Shown: positions 54,151 through 63,021 of the stretch, piece by piece | Layout of the letters: every line of letters starts with the position of its first letter | Position numbering within the stretch: position 1 is the stretch's first letter | NCBI GenBank assembly: GCA_028719205.1 | Contig: JAQUKH010000003.1 | Coordinates: forward strand, 66,793-130,792 | Direction of reading: 5' to 3' | From: a bacterium | Lineage (GTDB): Bacteria > JACRDZ01 > JAQUKH01 | Length of the DNA stretch: 64,000 nt | Program-made: the position numbers and the translations under genes | The notes under the pieces: model-generated | Database searches by the model: none | What the model was told of the DNA's origin: nothing | Seen by the model: only the letters and a program-made list of their open reading frames with translations

Positions 54151-55057
54151 AAAATGGGTATTGTTTTATATATTTGTTTATTTTATCTGCAGCGGGCATT
54201 CCTTCTGGCCTTATCAAAAACAAAAAGAAAATAGCTCTCCCCAAAAATCATCTTCCGGTCCTGATGAATTCCCGAAAGAAACCATAATAATTTCAGAGGA
54301 TACTACCTGGTCGGGAAAACTGGAGATCAGGCAGGTAGTTTTAATTAAAAAGGGAGTGAGCCTTACGATAGCCCCGGGAACAGAACTGATTTTTTCAGGC
54401 GCGAAGATAAAAACGGAAGATGTCCATACTATTCAGGGCGGGGGTATAAAGGTCGAGGGGAAAATTATCGCGGCGGGGACCAAAGATAAACCTATCATTT
54501 TTACGGGCAAAGAAAAATACCGGGGCTGGTGGGGAAATATCTATTTAACTTACAGCCAGGATAATATTTTTACTTATTGTATTTTTGAATACGCTAATTA
54601 CGCTATCCATTCGCATTTTTCTTCCTTAACTGTTTCCCATTCCTTATTTGAAAATAATTATGAGGGCTGCCGGCTGGGTTATTCCCAGGCGCTTATTGAG
54701 AACTGCGTATTCCGTTTAAATGAAAGCCGTGGAATAAATTTCAGGGCGGGGAAGAATAATATCAGGAACAATAGTATTGTGGGTAACAGGGTCGGGATAT
54801 TCATTTATGAGAAAGGGAACCAGTCGGATATTGTTTTAAATAATATTTTTAACAATGCCGAATATAATTTACAACTGGGCGATTTTCACAGGGAAGATGT
54901 CAAAGTATCAAAAAATTTCTGGGGTAAAAAAGCGGATCACGATAAAATGATCCATGACAATAAAGATGACAATAATCTCGGGAAAGTCGAATATCTCCCT
55001 GTTATTGAAGAAGAGATACATTGGAAGGATGACACAATAGTAAAAAACCTAAGATAA
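54140..55057 (+). CDS. Exported beta-helix protein (paralogue)
   Basis: The 305-residue protein has an N-terminal signal helix (MINRKWVLFYIFVYFICSG) and a right-handed beta-helix (LTVSHSLFENNYEGCRLG, ALIENCVFRLNESRGI, NIRNNSIVGNRVGIFI). It is paralogous to 47.7 kb. The start is not certain: a TTG at 54113 is open, but ATG 54140 begins the signal peptide. It closes the envelope-lipoprotein region, 71 bp before the menaquinone operon. Confidence 0.78.
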   Translation: MINRKWVLFYIFVYFICSGHSFWPYQKQKENSSPQKSSSGPDEFPKETIIISEDTTWSGKLEIRQVVLIKKGVSLTIAPGTELIFSGAKIKTEDVHTIQGGGIKVEGKIIAAGTKDKPIIFTGKEKYRGWWGNIYLTYSQDNIFTYCIFEYANYAIHSHFSSLTVSHSLFENNYEGCRLGYSQALIENCVFRLNESRGINFRAGKNNIRNNSIVGNRVGIFIYEKGNQSDIVLNNIFNNAEYNLQLGDFHREDVKVSKNFWGKKADHDKMIHDNKDDNNLGKVEYLPVIEEEIHWKDDTIVKNLR

Positions 55058-55076
55058 CAATAAATGAAATAACCTG

Positions 55077-55105
55077 TTGATAAAATACAAAATAAATGGT
55101 ATAAT
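55077..55105 (+). promoter_or_regulatory. Sigma-70-type promoter of the menaquinone operon
   Basis: TTGATA at 55077-55082 and TATAAT at 55100-55105 are separated by exactly 17 bp. The ubiD-like gene starts 23 bp after the -10 box, with GGAG at 55120-55123. This is the best promoter match I found in the window. Confidence 0.75.
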
Positions 55106-55128
55106 AACCACTTTATTATGGAGACAAA

Positions 55129-56568
55129 ATGTTCTATTCCGACATGCAGGAGTTTATAAAGTCCCTGGAGAAAAGCGGGGAACTGAAAAAGGTTAAAACA
55201 GAGGTTGACGCGAATTTGGAAATTACGGAAATTGCCGACCGTATAGTAAAAAAAGGCGGGCCCGCCGTATTATTTGAAAAGGTTAAAGGTTCGAAATATC
55301 CTCTTTTTATAAATATGTACGGCACCAAAAAGAGGATGTGCATGTCTCTGGGCGTTGAAAATATAGAGGAAATAAGCGAGAGGATCGAGAATTTATTTCC
55401 CAAAGATATGCCTAAGAGCCTTTGGGATAAGATAAGTTTTTTTGTCCAGTTAAAGAAAATGGCTGATATACAGCCTCATATAGTTAAGGACGCGATATCT
55501 CAGGAAGTAGTTGAAGAGAACGGCTCGCTTAATGACCTGCCTATCTTGAAATGCTGGCCTGAAGACGCGGGTAAATTTATTACGTTTCCGGTGGTAATTA
55601 CGAAAGACCCTGAAACAGGGCGGCAAAATATAGGGATGTACCGTATGCAGGTTTATGACGGCAGGACCACCGGTATGCATTGGCATCAGCATCATGACGG
55701 GGCCAGGATCTACCGCAAATACCAGAAAAACAAAGAGAGAATGCCGGTCGCGATCGCTTTAGGCGCGGACCCGTCAGTCATTTATTCCGCCACGGCCCCG
55801 CTTCCTCCGGGTGTGGATGAATTACTATTCGCCGGTTTTCTCCGCGGCAAGGCAGTGCCTGTAGTAAAAGCGAAAATGTCGGATATTCTTGTCCCGGCGA
55901 ACGCGGAATTTATTCTGGAAGGTTATGTTGACCCCGCTGAATTGAGATGGGAAGGGCCTTTCGGCGACCATACCGGATATTATTCACTGGCAAATGATTT
56001 CCCCGTGTTCCATTTGACTTGCATTACTCACAGGAAAAACCCGGTCTATCCCGCGACGATAGTCGGCCGTCCTCCTATGGAAGATTGTTTTATGGGCTGG
56101 GCCACCGAGCGGATATTTTTACCTCTTTTGAAGATAACGCTTCCTGAAATAAAAGATTTCAGCCTTCCTTTCGAAGGTGTATTCCATAATTGCGCGATAG
56201 TTTCAATTAAAAAAGAATTCCCGGGCCATGCCCGCAAGGTTATCAACGCGCTCTGGGGAATGGGCCAGATGATGTTCTCCAAGATGATCGTGATCGTTGA
56301 CGAAGACGTTAATGTGCAGGATTATTCCGAAGTGGTCTGGAAGGTTTTTAATAATGTGGACCCTGCCCGTGACACTTTTATTCAGATGGGGCCGCTGGAT
56401 GTTCTGGATCACTCCTCCAGCAATCAAAGCTATGGATCAAAAATGGGTATTGACGCGACAAAGAAAATGAAGGAAGAAGGGCATTTACGTCCGTGGCCTA
56501 ATGAGATTAAGATGAGTGAAGAAGTAAAGAAAATGGTAGACGGTAAGTGGAAGGAATATGGATTGTAA
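55129..56568 (+). CDS. UbiD-family decarboxylase, probable MqnL role
   Basis: This 479-residue prenylated-FMN-dependent decarboxylase fits the UbiD family: GELKKVKTEVD near the start, the NMYGTKKRMC block, NIGMYRMQVYD, and the catalytic Glu/Arg region LRWEGPFGDHTGYY and HRKNPVYPATIVG. At the head of a futalosine menaquinone operon the likely step is decarboxylation of prenylated dihydroxynaphthoate. The FMN prenyltransferase (UbiX-like) is not in the window. Start has GGAG. Confidence 0.92.
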   Translation: MFYSDMQEFIKSLEKSGELKKVKTEVDANLEITEIADRIVKKGGPAVLFEKVKGSKYPLFINMYGTKKRMCMSLGVENIEEISERIENLFPKDMPKSLWDKISFFVQLKKMADIQPHIVKDAISQEVVEENGSLNDLPILKCWPEDAGKFITFPVVITKDPETGRQNIGMYRMQVYDGRTTGMHWHQHHDGARIYRKYQKNKERMPVAIALGADPSVIYSATAPLPPGVDELLFAGFLRGKAVPVVKAKMSDILVPANAEFILEGYVDPAELRWEGPFGDHTGYYSLANDFPVFHLTCITHRKNPVYPATIVGRPPMEDCFMGWATERIFLPLLKITLPEIKDFSLPFEGVFHNCAIVSIKKEFPGHARKVINALWGMGQMMFSKMIVIVDEDVNVQDYSEVVWKVFNNVDPARDTFIQMGPLDVLDHSSSNQSYGSKMGIDATKKMKEEGHLRPWPNEIKMSEEVKKMVDGKWKEYGL

Positions 56569-56572
56569 TATT

Positions 56573-56691
56573 GTAGGGGCATGGCGGTGCCATGCCCGTA
56601 TTTATCTTTGTAGGGGCAGACCCATGTGTCTGCCCTTGAATGGATTGGAAAAATATTAAGAAAGAGGGCGAACACGCGGGTTCGCCCCTAC
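56573..56691. repeat. Three palindromic elements between ubiD and ubiA genes
   Basis: Three hairpins of the GTAGGGGC family lie at 56573-56600 (inner stem CATGGC/GCCATG), 56610-56635 (inner stem CAGAC/GTCTG) and 56666-56691 (inner stem CGAAC/GTTCG, reverse orientation). The middle one is identical to 12012-12037. They fill the whole gap; an open frame from 56640 runs through the third, but the UbiA family start is at 56703. Confidence 0.85.
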
Positions 56692-56702
56692 GAATACGAA
56701 TA

Positions 56703-57554
56703 ATGAATATTAAAAAGTTTAAATATATTCTTGAGATGGTAAAGATCGAACATACGGTTTTCGCTTTGCCGTTCGCGTATGTGGGCGCGATAATCGCGTC
56801 GGGCGGGATTCCCGGCCTTAAAAATATAATATTTATTACCCTGGCGATGTTCGGGGGCCGCAGTTTCGCTATGACCTGGAACAGGATCATAGACCGTGAA
56901 ATCGATGCCAGGAATTTAAGGACCGCCGGCCGCCATCTTGTGACCGGGCAGGTGAACCTGAACGAAGCTCTTATTTTTTGTTTCGTGTCATTATTGCTTT
57001 TTATATATTCAGCCTTAAGCCTTGCGCCGTTAGCTCATATTTTATGGCCTCTTTTTATTTTGCCGATGGCTGTTTATCCTTTTGCCAAAAGGTTCAGCTG
57101 GTTAAGCCATTTTATCCTGGGATTGAGCCTTGCTTTGTCCCCGTTAGGCGCGTTTATCGCGGTAACTAACAAATTACCCGGCCTGCCGGTTTTATTGATC
57201 GCTGTAGCGATCCTGATATGGACCGCGGGCTTTGATATTATTTACGCCTGCCAGGATTTTGAGTTTGACAGGAAAGAAGGGCTTTATTCCATCCCGGCGT
57301 GTTTTGGGATAAAAAGTTCTTTCTGGTTTACTTCGATGCTTCATTTTTTAACGGTAATTTTGTTCTTTCTGGCAGGATATTTACTGGGATTGAAAATTTA
57401 TTATTTTTCGGGCATAGCCATAATTTCTCTTTTTCTTATTTATGAAAATATAATTATGAGAAAAGGCAAATTAGACGAGGCGTTTTTTAAGATGAACGGG
57501 CTTGTAAGCATAACTATTTTTGTTTTCATATTATTGGATTTTTGTTTATTATGA
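56703..57554 (+). CDS. UbiA-family prenyltransferase, probable MqnP role
   Basis: The 283-residue membrane prenyltransferase has the first Asp-rich motif NRIIDREIDARN (about residue 62), the second at YACQDFEFDRKEG (about 183), and about eight membrane helices. It attaches the polyprenyl tail to dihydroxynaphthoate. It starts with MNIKKFKYILEMVKIEHTVFALPFAY, typical of the MqnP/4-HB-like clade. It overlaps mqnE by 4 bp (ATGA). ATG at 56703 is chosen because the upstream open part is repeat sequence. Confidence 0.93.
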   Translation: MNIKKFKYILEMVKIEHTVFALPFAYVGAIIASGGIPGLKNIIFITLAMFGGRSFAMTWNRIIDREIDARNLRTAGRHLVTGQVNLNEALIFCFVSLLLFIYSALSLAPLAHILWPLFILPMAVYPFAKRFSWLSHFILGLSLALSPLGAFIAVTNKLPGLPVLLIAVAILIWTAGFDIIYACQDFEFDRKEGLYSIPACFGIKSSFWFTSMLHFLTVILFFLAGYLLGLKIYYFSGIAIISLFLIYENIIMRKGKLDEAFFKMNGLVSITIFVFILLDFCLL

Positions 57555-58621
57555 AAAAAAATATCAGAAAAAAAATAAACGATAACGCGGCATTGAACCG
57601 TGATGAGTGCCTTTACCTTTTTCAGGGGTGTTCGATACATGAGCTTGGAGAGATGGCGAACTTAGCCAACTTAACAAAAAATAAAGGCAAGGTATTTTTT
57701 AACGTCAACCGGCATATTAATTTAACAAATGTTTGTATCTCGCGCTGCAAATTTTGCGCTTTCAGCAGGGATAAGGGTGAAAAAGGCGCGTATGTTTTCA
57801 GCGTGGATGATGTTATAGAAAAGGTGAAAGAATCACTGCCTATGGGCATAACTGAGGTTCATATTGTAAGCGGGCTTCATCCGGACCTGACATTCGATTA
57901 TTATCTTGATATTTTACGGGCCGTAAAGAAATTCGCGCCGCAGCTTCATATACAGGGTTTTACCGCGGTTGAGATCCATTATTTCGCGAAGATCACAGGT
58001 TTTACCATTACAAAGGTGCTCGAAATAATGAAAGAGGCAGGGCTTGATTCTCTGCCCGGCGGAGGTGCCGAGGTATTCAGCCCGCGTATCCGCGAGGAGC
58101 TTTGCCCGAAGAAGGCGACGGGTTTTGAATGGCAGGAGGTTATGACGGAAGCGCATCGTTTGGGAATGAAATCCAACGCGACCCTGCTTTTCGGGCACAT
58201 AGAAACAATAGAGGAAGTTGTGGACCATCTTATTTCCCTGCGGGAACTTCAGAATAAAACCGGCGGATTCCAGTCTTTTATACCTCTGCCTTTTCATCCG
58301 CAGTATACTTTGATGGAGAATTTTGAAAAACCAACCGGGATCGAGATCCTGAAGATGCTCTCCGCTTCAAGATTAATACTTAATAATTTTACTCATATAA
58401 AGGCCTTTTGGATAATGATGGGTTTAAGGCTCGCTCAGCTTTCGTTAAAGTACGGAGTAAACGACCTGGATGGCACGGTAGTGGAAGAAAAGATCACCCA
58501 TTCAGCGGGGGCTACTACCCCTGAAGATATCCCGAGGCTGGAATTGATCCGGTTGATCAGGGAAATGGGCCGTATCCCGGTTGAAAGGGATACGCTCTAT
58601 AATGAGATAAAACAATATTAA
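57551..58621 (+). CDS. mqnE: Aminofutalosine synthase
   Basis: This radical SAM enzyme joins 3-(1-carboxyvinyl)oxybenzoate with SAM to give aminodeoxyfutalosine. The 356-residue protein has the CxxxCxxC cluster motif in SRCKFCAFSR (with NLTNVCISRCKFC), SGLHPDLTF, the DSLPGGGAEV motif and HSAGATTPED. It is the MqnE rather than MqnC type by the LTNVC region and by order in the operon. It overlaps ubiA by 4 bp. Confidence 0.94.
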   Translation: MKKNIRKKINDNAALNRDECLYLFQGCSIHELGEMANLANLTKNKGKVFFNVNRHINLTNVCISRCKFCAFSRDKGEKGAYVFSVDDVIEKVKESLPMGITEVHIVSGLHPDLTFDYYLDILRAVKKFAPQLHIQGFTAVEIHYFAKITGFTITKVLEIMKEAGLDSLPGGGAEVFSPRIREELCPKKATGFEWQEVMTEAHRLGMKSNATLLFGHIETIEEVVDHLISLRELQNKTGGFQSFIPLPFHPQYTLMENFEKPTGIEILKMLSASRLILNNFTHIKAFWIMMGLRLAQLSLKYGVNDLDGTVVEEKITHSAGATTPEDIPRLELIRLIREMGRIPVERDTLYNEIKQY

Positions 58622-58625
58622 CTTC

Positions 58626-58655
58626 TTTATCCCCTTCAGGGGGACAAAGGGGGCG
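58626..58655. repeat. CCCCTTCAGGGGG short repeat upstream of mqnA
   Basis: CCCCTTCAGGGGGACAAAGG is a short hairpin with a trailing GGGGG that resembles small interspersed repeats of other bacteria. It lies in the 51-bp gap between mqnE and mqnA. Confidence 0.45.
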
Positions 58656-58672
58656 TTAGGAGTATTAGTTTA

Positions 58673-59551
58673 ATGATCGAATTACTGATCCCAAAATTTA
58701 AAATGCCGGTAAAAGAAAAAAAATGGACTATGCTGCCGAGAGTAGGGCATATTAAATTTTTAAATTGTTTTCCGATCTATTACGCGCTTGTAAAGAATAT
58801 GGATATTCTTGATATGGAATTTATTCCGGGATTACCGACTGAATTGAACCGGTTAATGATTGAGGGGAAATTGGACGTAAGCCCTATCTCTTCGATCGAA
58901 TATTATAAAAACCGGGATAAGTTTTTGCTCTGCCCTCACTTAAGCGTGAGTTCAAACGGCTCTGTGCAGAGTATTCTTTTACTTAGTAAGGTGCCGGTAA
59001 AAAAACTTGACGGGGAGAAGATCTCCCTGACAGACGCTTCAGCGACCAGTCATGTTCTGTTAAAAATTATTTTAGACACGAAATATAAAATACATCCGGA
59101 ATATTTTACTTCAAAAGAAGATCTGGAAGGAATGCTGAAGAACTCAAAAGCGGCCCTTTTGATAGGGGATAAGGCGTTGGAAGAAAGCCAGAAATTAAAC
59201 GGTTTATACTGCTATGATCTTGGTGAGGAATGGAAAAGTTTAACCGGGAAAAAGATGGTTTACGCGGTTTGGTGTATCAGAAAGGAATTTGTTGAAAAAA
59301 ATCCGGCCCAGGCTAAAAAGCTTATGGAGGCATTCCGAAAATCTTATGAATATAGCGTAAATAATATTCAGGAGATCATTGAACGCGCTTCAACTTGGGA
59401 GAAATTCAGCGAAAAATTTATAGGAAAATATTTAAGAGGCCTTGATTTTTCTTTTGATAAAGCCGCGAGGGCGGGGCTTCTGGAATTTTACAGTATGGCG
59501 AATGAAGCCGGATTGATAAAGGGAAAAGGGAACCTGGAATTTTTTGAGTAA
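58673..59551 (+). CDS. mqnA: Chorismate dehydratase
   Basis: MqnA dehydrates chorismate to 3-(1-carboxyvinyl)oxybenzoate, the first committed step of the futalosine route. The 292-residue periplasmic-binding-fold enzyme shows RVGHIKFLNCFPIYYAL (about residue 24), GKLDVSPISSIEYY, ISLTDASATSHVLLKI and MVYAVWCIRKEF. The conserved family start is at MLPRVGHI (about 20 codons in), so the true start may lie downstream of 58673. It is followed 2 bp later by mqnC. Confidence 0.92.
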   Translation: MIELLIPKFKMPVKEKKWTMLPRVGHIKFLNCFPIYYALVKNMDILDMEFIPGLPTELNRLMIEGKLDVSPISSIEYYKNRDKFLLCPHLSVSSNGSVQSILLLSKVPVKKLDGEKISLTDASATSHVLLKIILDTKYKIHPEYFTSKEDLEGMLKNSKAALLIGDKALEESQKLNGLYCYDLGEEWKSLTGKKMVYAVWCIRKEFVEKNPAQAKKLMEAFRKSYEYSVNNIQEIIERASTWEKFSEKFIGKYLRGLDFSFDKAARAGLLEFYSMANEAGLIKGKGNLEFFE

Positions 59552-59553
59552 TT

Positions 59554-60630
59554 ATGAAAACACAGGAACAAGTAGCTAAAATTTTGGAAGGCGCGATCAG
59601 GGGAAAAAGAATTTCTCCGGAAGAAGCTGTTATACTTTTTAAGGAAGCGGAAATTTACCAGTTAGGTGCGGCCGCGGATAAAATCAGAAGACAAAGATTT
59701 ATAAAAAACCAAATTACATTTATTATTGACAGAAATATTAATTACACCAATATCTGCGTTAATCAATGCGGTTTTTGCGCTTTTTGGCGCGACGCGGACA
59801 GTCCTGAGGGATACCTGTTAAATGAACAGGAAATTCTCGGGAAAGTTGAAGAGGCTGTTAATGACGGCGCGACGCAGATAATGCTTCAGGGCGGGCTGCA
59901 TCCGGATATTAAGATAGGATATTATTTAAAAATATTTAAGGCTGTTAAAAATAAATATAAGGTTGTGCTCCATTCTCTTTCCGCGCCGGAAATAATGCAT
60001 TTATGCAAAAATAACGGTTTAAGTATAGAAGAGGTTATTATGCGTTTAAAGCTCGCGGGGCTGGATTCATTACCCGGGGCAGGGGCGGAGATCCTTACGG
60101 ATGTAACAAGAAAAAGGATCAGCGGCAAAAAAATAAATGTTGAAGAGTGGCTTTTGGTTATGGAAACAGCCCATCGTCTTGGGATGTATTCAACCGCGAC
60201 AATGATGTTCGGAGTGGGAGAAGAGCTTTCAGAACGCGTGGAGCATATGGATAGTATCCGGAAACTTCAGGACAAGACAGAAAGATTCCGCGGTTTCATT
60301 CCCTGGACCTTTCAACCGGGATGCACAAAGATCGGCGGGAAAGAAGTTCCCGCTGAAGATTATTTAAGGACACTCGCCATTTCGCGTTTATATCTCGATA
60401 ATGTGCCTCATATCCAGGGTTCATGGCTGACGCAGGGGGAAGAAATCGGCCAGCTTTCATTATTTTTTGGCGCGGATGACCTTGGAAGCATTATGCTTGA
60501 AGAAAATGTAGTCCGCGCGACAGGTGTTTCACGCAAAATGAATACGGATAAGATCGTGCGCCTGATACAAAAGGCAGGATTTACACCTTGCCAGCGCGAC
60601 ACCGAATACAAAATTATTAAAGAATATTAA
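59554..60630 (+). CDS. mqnC: Cyclic dehypoxanthine futalosine synthase
   Basis: MqnC is the radical SAM enzyme that cyclises dehypoxanthine futalosine. The 358-residue protein has the cluster motif in NYTNICVNQCGFCAFWRD (CxxxCxxC), MLQGGLHPD, DSLPGAGAEIL and the later ENVVRATGV. It is paralogous to the mqnE product, but NYTNIC and the AFWRD tail mark the MqnC side. A 200-bp imperfect hairpin follows it before the next operon gene. Confidence 0.95.
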   Translation: MKTQEQVAKILEGAIRGKRISPEEAVILFKEAEIYQLGAAADKIRRQRFIKNQITFIIDRNINYTNICVNQCGFCAFWRDADSPEGYLLNEQEILGKVEEAVNDGATQIMLQGGLHPDIKIGYYLKIFKAVKNKYKVVLHSLSAPEIMHLCKNNGLSIEEVIMRLKLAGLDSLPGAGAEILTDVTRKRISGKKINVEEWLLVMETAHRLGMYSTATMMFGVGEELSERVEHMDSIRKLQDKTERFRGFIPWTFQPGCTKIGGKEVPAEDYLRTLAISRLYLDNVPHIQGSWLTQGEEIGQLSLFFGADDLGSIMLEENVVRATGVSRKMNTDKIVRLIQKAGFTPCQRDTEYKIIKEY

Positions 60631-60637
60631 CAAAAGA

Positions 60638-60837
60638 TTGGCAAATTTAATTTCAAGATTTCTTTTTGCGTCTATAGAAACGCTTTTTGTTAATAAATCT
60701 TGGCGAAACGAAAGATAAGCAATTTTAATGTTTGAGCTCGAAGAGCGAGTTTTAAAATTGCCTGTAGTGAGCCTTAGATTTATCAAAAACGTTTCGGGTT
60801 TAAGCAAAAAGAGATTTTGGAATTAAAAATTTGCCAA
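60638..60837. repeat. 200-bp imperfect inverted repeat (MITE-like)
   Basis: The element begins TTGGCAAATTT and ends with its exact complement AAATTTGCCAA. The two halves stay alignable over about 95 bp each, with a central hairpin GAGCTC-GAA-GAGCGAG flanked by GCAATTTTAA and TTAAAATTGC. It codes for no plausible protein. It lies between mqnC and the phosphorylase gene and may be a non-autonomous mobile element or a structured RNA. Confidence 0.75.
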
Positions 60838-60864
60838 ATACATTATTTTTATTGGAGATAAAAT

Positions 60865-61689
60865 TTGCAAAATGTTCCTTTTGCCCTCATTGGCGGTTCC
60901 AGCACCTTTTCAATATCCTTGCCGGAAGATTTGAATATTCCGGATGTAAAGATCATTTCAAAAAATAAGATATATCAAACGCCTTTCGGCAAAAGCCCGG
61001 CGCTGACTATATTTGAGGTTAGTGGTAAAAAAGTTGTTACATGTAAAATGCACGGCTGGCAGGGTGACCGGACGCGGGGTGATTCTTCAAAACAAATATT
61101 CTGGGTTTTTAAAGAAATGGGCGTAAAAAAGATACTTGCGGAGGGCGGGGTCGGGAGTATTGATAAAAAAATGAAACCGGGGGATGTTTTTATACCGGAT
61201 GATTATATTGATTTTTCGCTTCGCAAGGATGTTAAGCTTGGGAATGATCATCTTTTAGTAATGCGTGACCCTGTTTGCCCTGATCTTAAAAAAAGCCTTA
61301 TAAAAGCAATAAAAGACGGATCGGATTATAAAATATTTCAGCGGGGAGTTTATGCCGTAACGGACGGCCGTCATTTTGAAAGCAAGGCGGAAGTAACTGC
61401 CCTGAAACGGTTAGGTTCGGATGCTGTCGGGCAGAGTTTCTGCCCTGAAGTATATCTCGCCCGCGAAATAGGGGCGTGTTACTGCGGAATTTATCTCGTG
61501 GTAAATTATGCTGAAGGCGTTATCCCAAAATGGGATTATGAGAAGTTTCGATATCTTTTTTATTCGGAGTCAAAACGGATCGGAAATATCCTTATCAAGG
61601 CAATAAAAAGTTTAGATATAAATAAAGATGCATGTTCGTGTAAAAACCTTAGAATGAAGACTTTATTGACCAATGCCGAGCAAAAATAA
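60865..61689 (+). CDS. MTAP/MTIP-like phosphorylase, probable futalosine phosphorylase
   Basis: The 274-residue protein belongs to the methylthioadenosine-phosphorylase family: IGGSSTF (phosphate loop), MHGWQGDRTR, EGGVGSIDKKMKPGD, and the base/ribose region GRHFESKAE. At the adenine-binding loop human MTAP has Asp-Tyr-Asp; here it is Asn214-Tyr215-Ala216, as in methylthioinosine phosphorylases that prefer 6-oxopurines. In this operon the natural substrate would be futalosine, giving dehypoxanthine futalosine phosphate form instead of MqnB hydrolysis. The start is TTG, backed by GGAG 7 bp upstream. MqnX follows. Confidence 0.8.
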   Translation: MQNVPFALIGGSSTFSISLPEDLNIPDVKIISKNKIYQTPFGKSPALTIFEVSGKKVVTCKMHGWQGDRTRGDSSKQIFWVFKEMGVKKILAEGGVGSIDKKMKPGDVFIPDDYIDFSLRKDVKLGNDHLLVMRDPVCPDLKKSLIKAIKDGSDYKIFQRGVYAVTDGRHFESKAEVTALKRLGSDAVGQSFCPEVYLAREIGACYCGIYLVVNYAEGVIPKWDYEKFRYLFYSESKRIGNILIKAIKSLDINKDACSCKNLRMKTLLTNAEQK

Positions 61690-61696
61690 AGATCAA

Positions 61697-62947
61697 ATGA
61701 TACTTTCTGCTTCATATCTTGTACCGGTTTCATCTCCTCCACTAAAAAACGGGGCGGTTTTAGTGGAGGATGGCCGGATCAAGGATACCGGTACTTCTGA
61801 CATTATCAAAAAAAAATATCCTGAAATACCTGTCCGGAATTTTCCTGAATCAATTTTAATGCCCGGTTTGGTTAATTGCCACACTCATCTCGAATATTCA
61901 GCTCTGGGGCCCCTGACAAAACATGTTGATTTTGTCCCTTGGATCAAAGGCTTGATCCAAAAACAAAAGGCGTTATCAAAGGCAGAAATATTATTGTCAA
62001 TAAGAAAAACAGTTAAAAGCCTTATTTCCGCGGGAGTAACCTCTGTAGGTGAAGTTTCGCGAAGCGGATTAAGCCTGGATGAGCTGATAAAAAGCGGGAT
62101 AAAGGGCGTTTATTTTAATGAGTTTGTCGCGGTTGATGATAACCGGTTGAAAAAGGCGATTTGTGATCATGAAGCAAATTTCAGGCAGTGTAAATTGAAA
62201 CTTAAAAGGCCTGATTTAAAACCCGGTGTTTTTCCTCATTCTCCTTATACGCTTTCCACAAAGTCCTTAAAATACATTTCATCATATTATAAAAAAAATA
62301 AAATATCCTGCGGGATGCATGCGGCGGAATCTCCCTTTGAGAATGAATTTATTTTTAAAGGGTCGGGCCCGCTGGCTGATTTTGTAAAGACTTTCCAACT
62401 GGAGAGCATACCAATATCCGGAAAATGGCGCGGCACGACAGAATATTTAAATGGTCTCAAATTTACGGATCCTTTAAACCATTTGGTTCATTGCGTTCAC
62501 TTAAACAGGAAAGATTTTGCGCTTCTGGCCAAAACAAAAACGGGTATTGTCCTTTGCCCCCGCAGTAATTATCTTTTGAAGAACGGCGAATTTCCTCTCC
62601 GTTCAGCATTAAAATATGATCTGAAAATGGGAATTGGAACGGATAGCCTGGCAAGCAATTATTCACTGGATATGTTCGAAGAAATAAGAATGCTGAAGAA
62701 TATATACGGATCAAGTTTAATAAATGAGCGGCTGGTCAGGATCGCGACTTTAGGCGGCGCGGAGGTTTTAGGATCAGAAAAAGAAACAGGGTCATTGCTG
62801 CCCGGCAAAAAAGCTGATCTGATCGTAGTAAAGATCAATACCAGGCCGGTTAAAAATTTATCTCCGGTTGATCATATCGTTTCAAAAGCAGTCGCAAACG
62901 ACGTATGTTTCACTATGATCGATGGATTAATAAGATTTGATAAATAA
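61697..62947 (+). CDS. mqnX: Aminofutalosine deaminase (amidohydrolase)
   Basis: This amidohydrolase probably deaminates aminodeoxyfutalosine to futalosine. The 416-residue TIM barrel has the metal motif VNCHTHLEYSAL, GMHAAESPFE, the HCVHLNRKDFALL strand and the metal Asp in IGTDSLASN. It resembles SAH/adenosine-type deaminases of the MqnX group. An ATG at 61673 would overlap the phosphorylase gene by 17 bp; the family start fits 61697 better, but neither has a clear ribosome-binding site. MqnD is absent from the window. Confidence 0.85.
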   Translation: MILSASYLVPVSSPPLKNGAVLVEDGRIKDTGTSDIIKKKYPEIPVRNFPESILMPGLVNCHTHLEYSALGPLTKHVDFVPWIKGLIQKQKALSKAEILLSIRKTVKSLISAGVTSVGEVSRSGLSLDELIKSGIKGVYFNEFVAVDDNRLKKAICDHEANFRQCKLKLKRPDLKPGVFPHSPYTLSTKSLKYISSYYKKNKISCGMHAAESPFENEFIFKGSGPLADFVKTFQLESIPISGKWRGTTEYLNGLKFTDPLNHLVHCVHLNRKDFALLAKTKTGIVLCPRSNYLLKNGEFPLRSALKYDLKMGIGTDSLASNYSLDMFEEIRMLKNIYGSSLINERLVRIATLGGAEVLGSEKETGSLLPGKKADLIVVKINTRPVKNLSPVDHIVSKAVANDVCFTMIDGLIRFDK

Positions 62948-63021
62948 TAGAAAAGTATAGCTGAAACTGAAACCTTCCGATAGAATATACGGAATATCAA
63001 TGTAAAAACAAGGATCTTTAG

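Noticed and set aside
56640-56702. Upstream extension of the UbiA-like gene
   Set aside because: The extension would translate a palindromic repeat and adds residues unlike the family; the conserved start lies at 56703.
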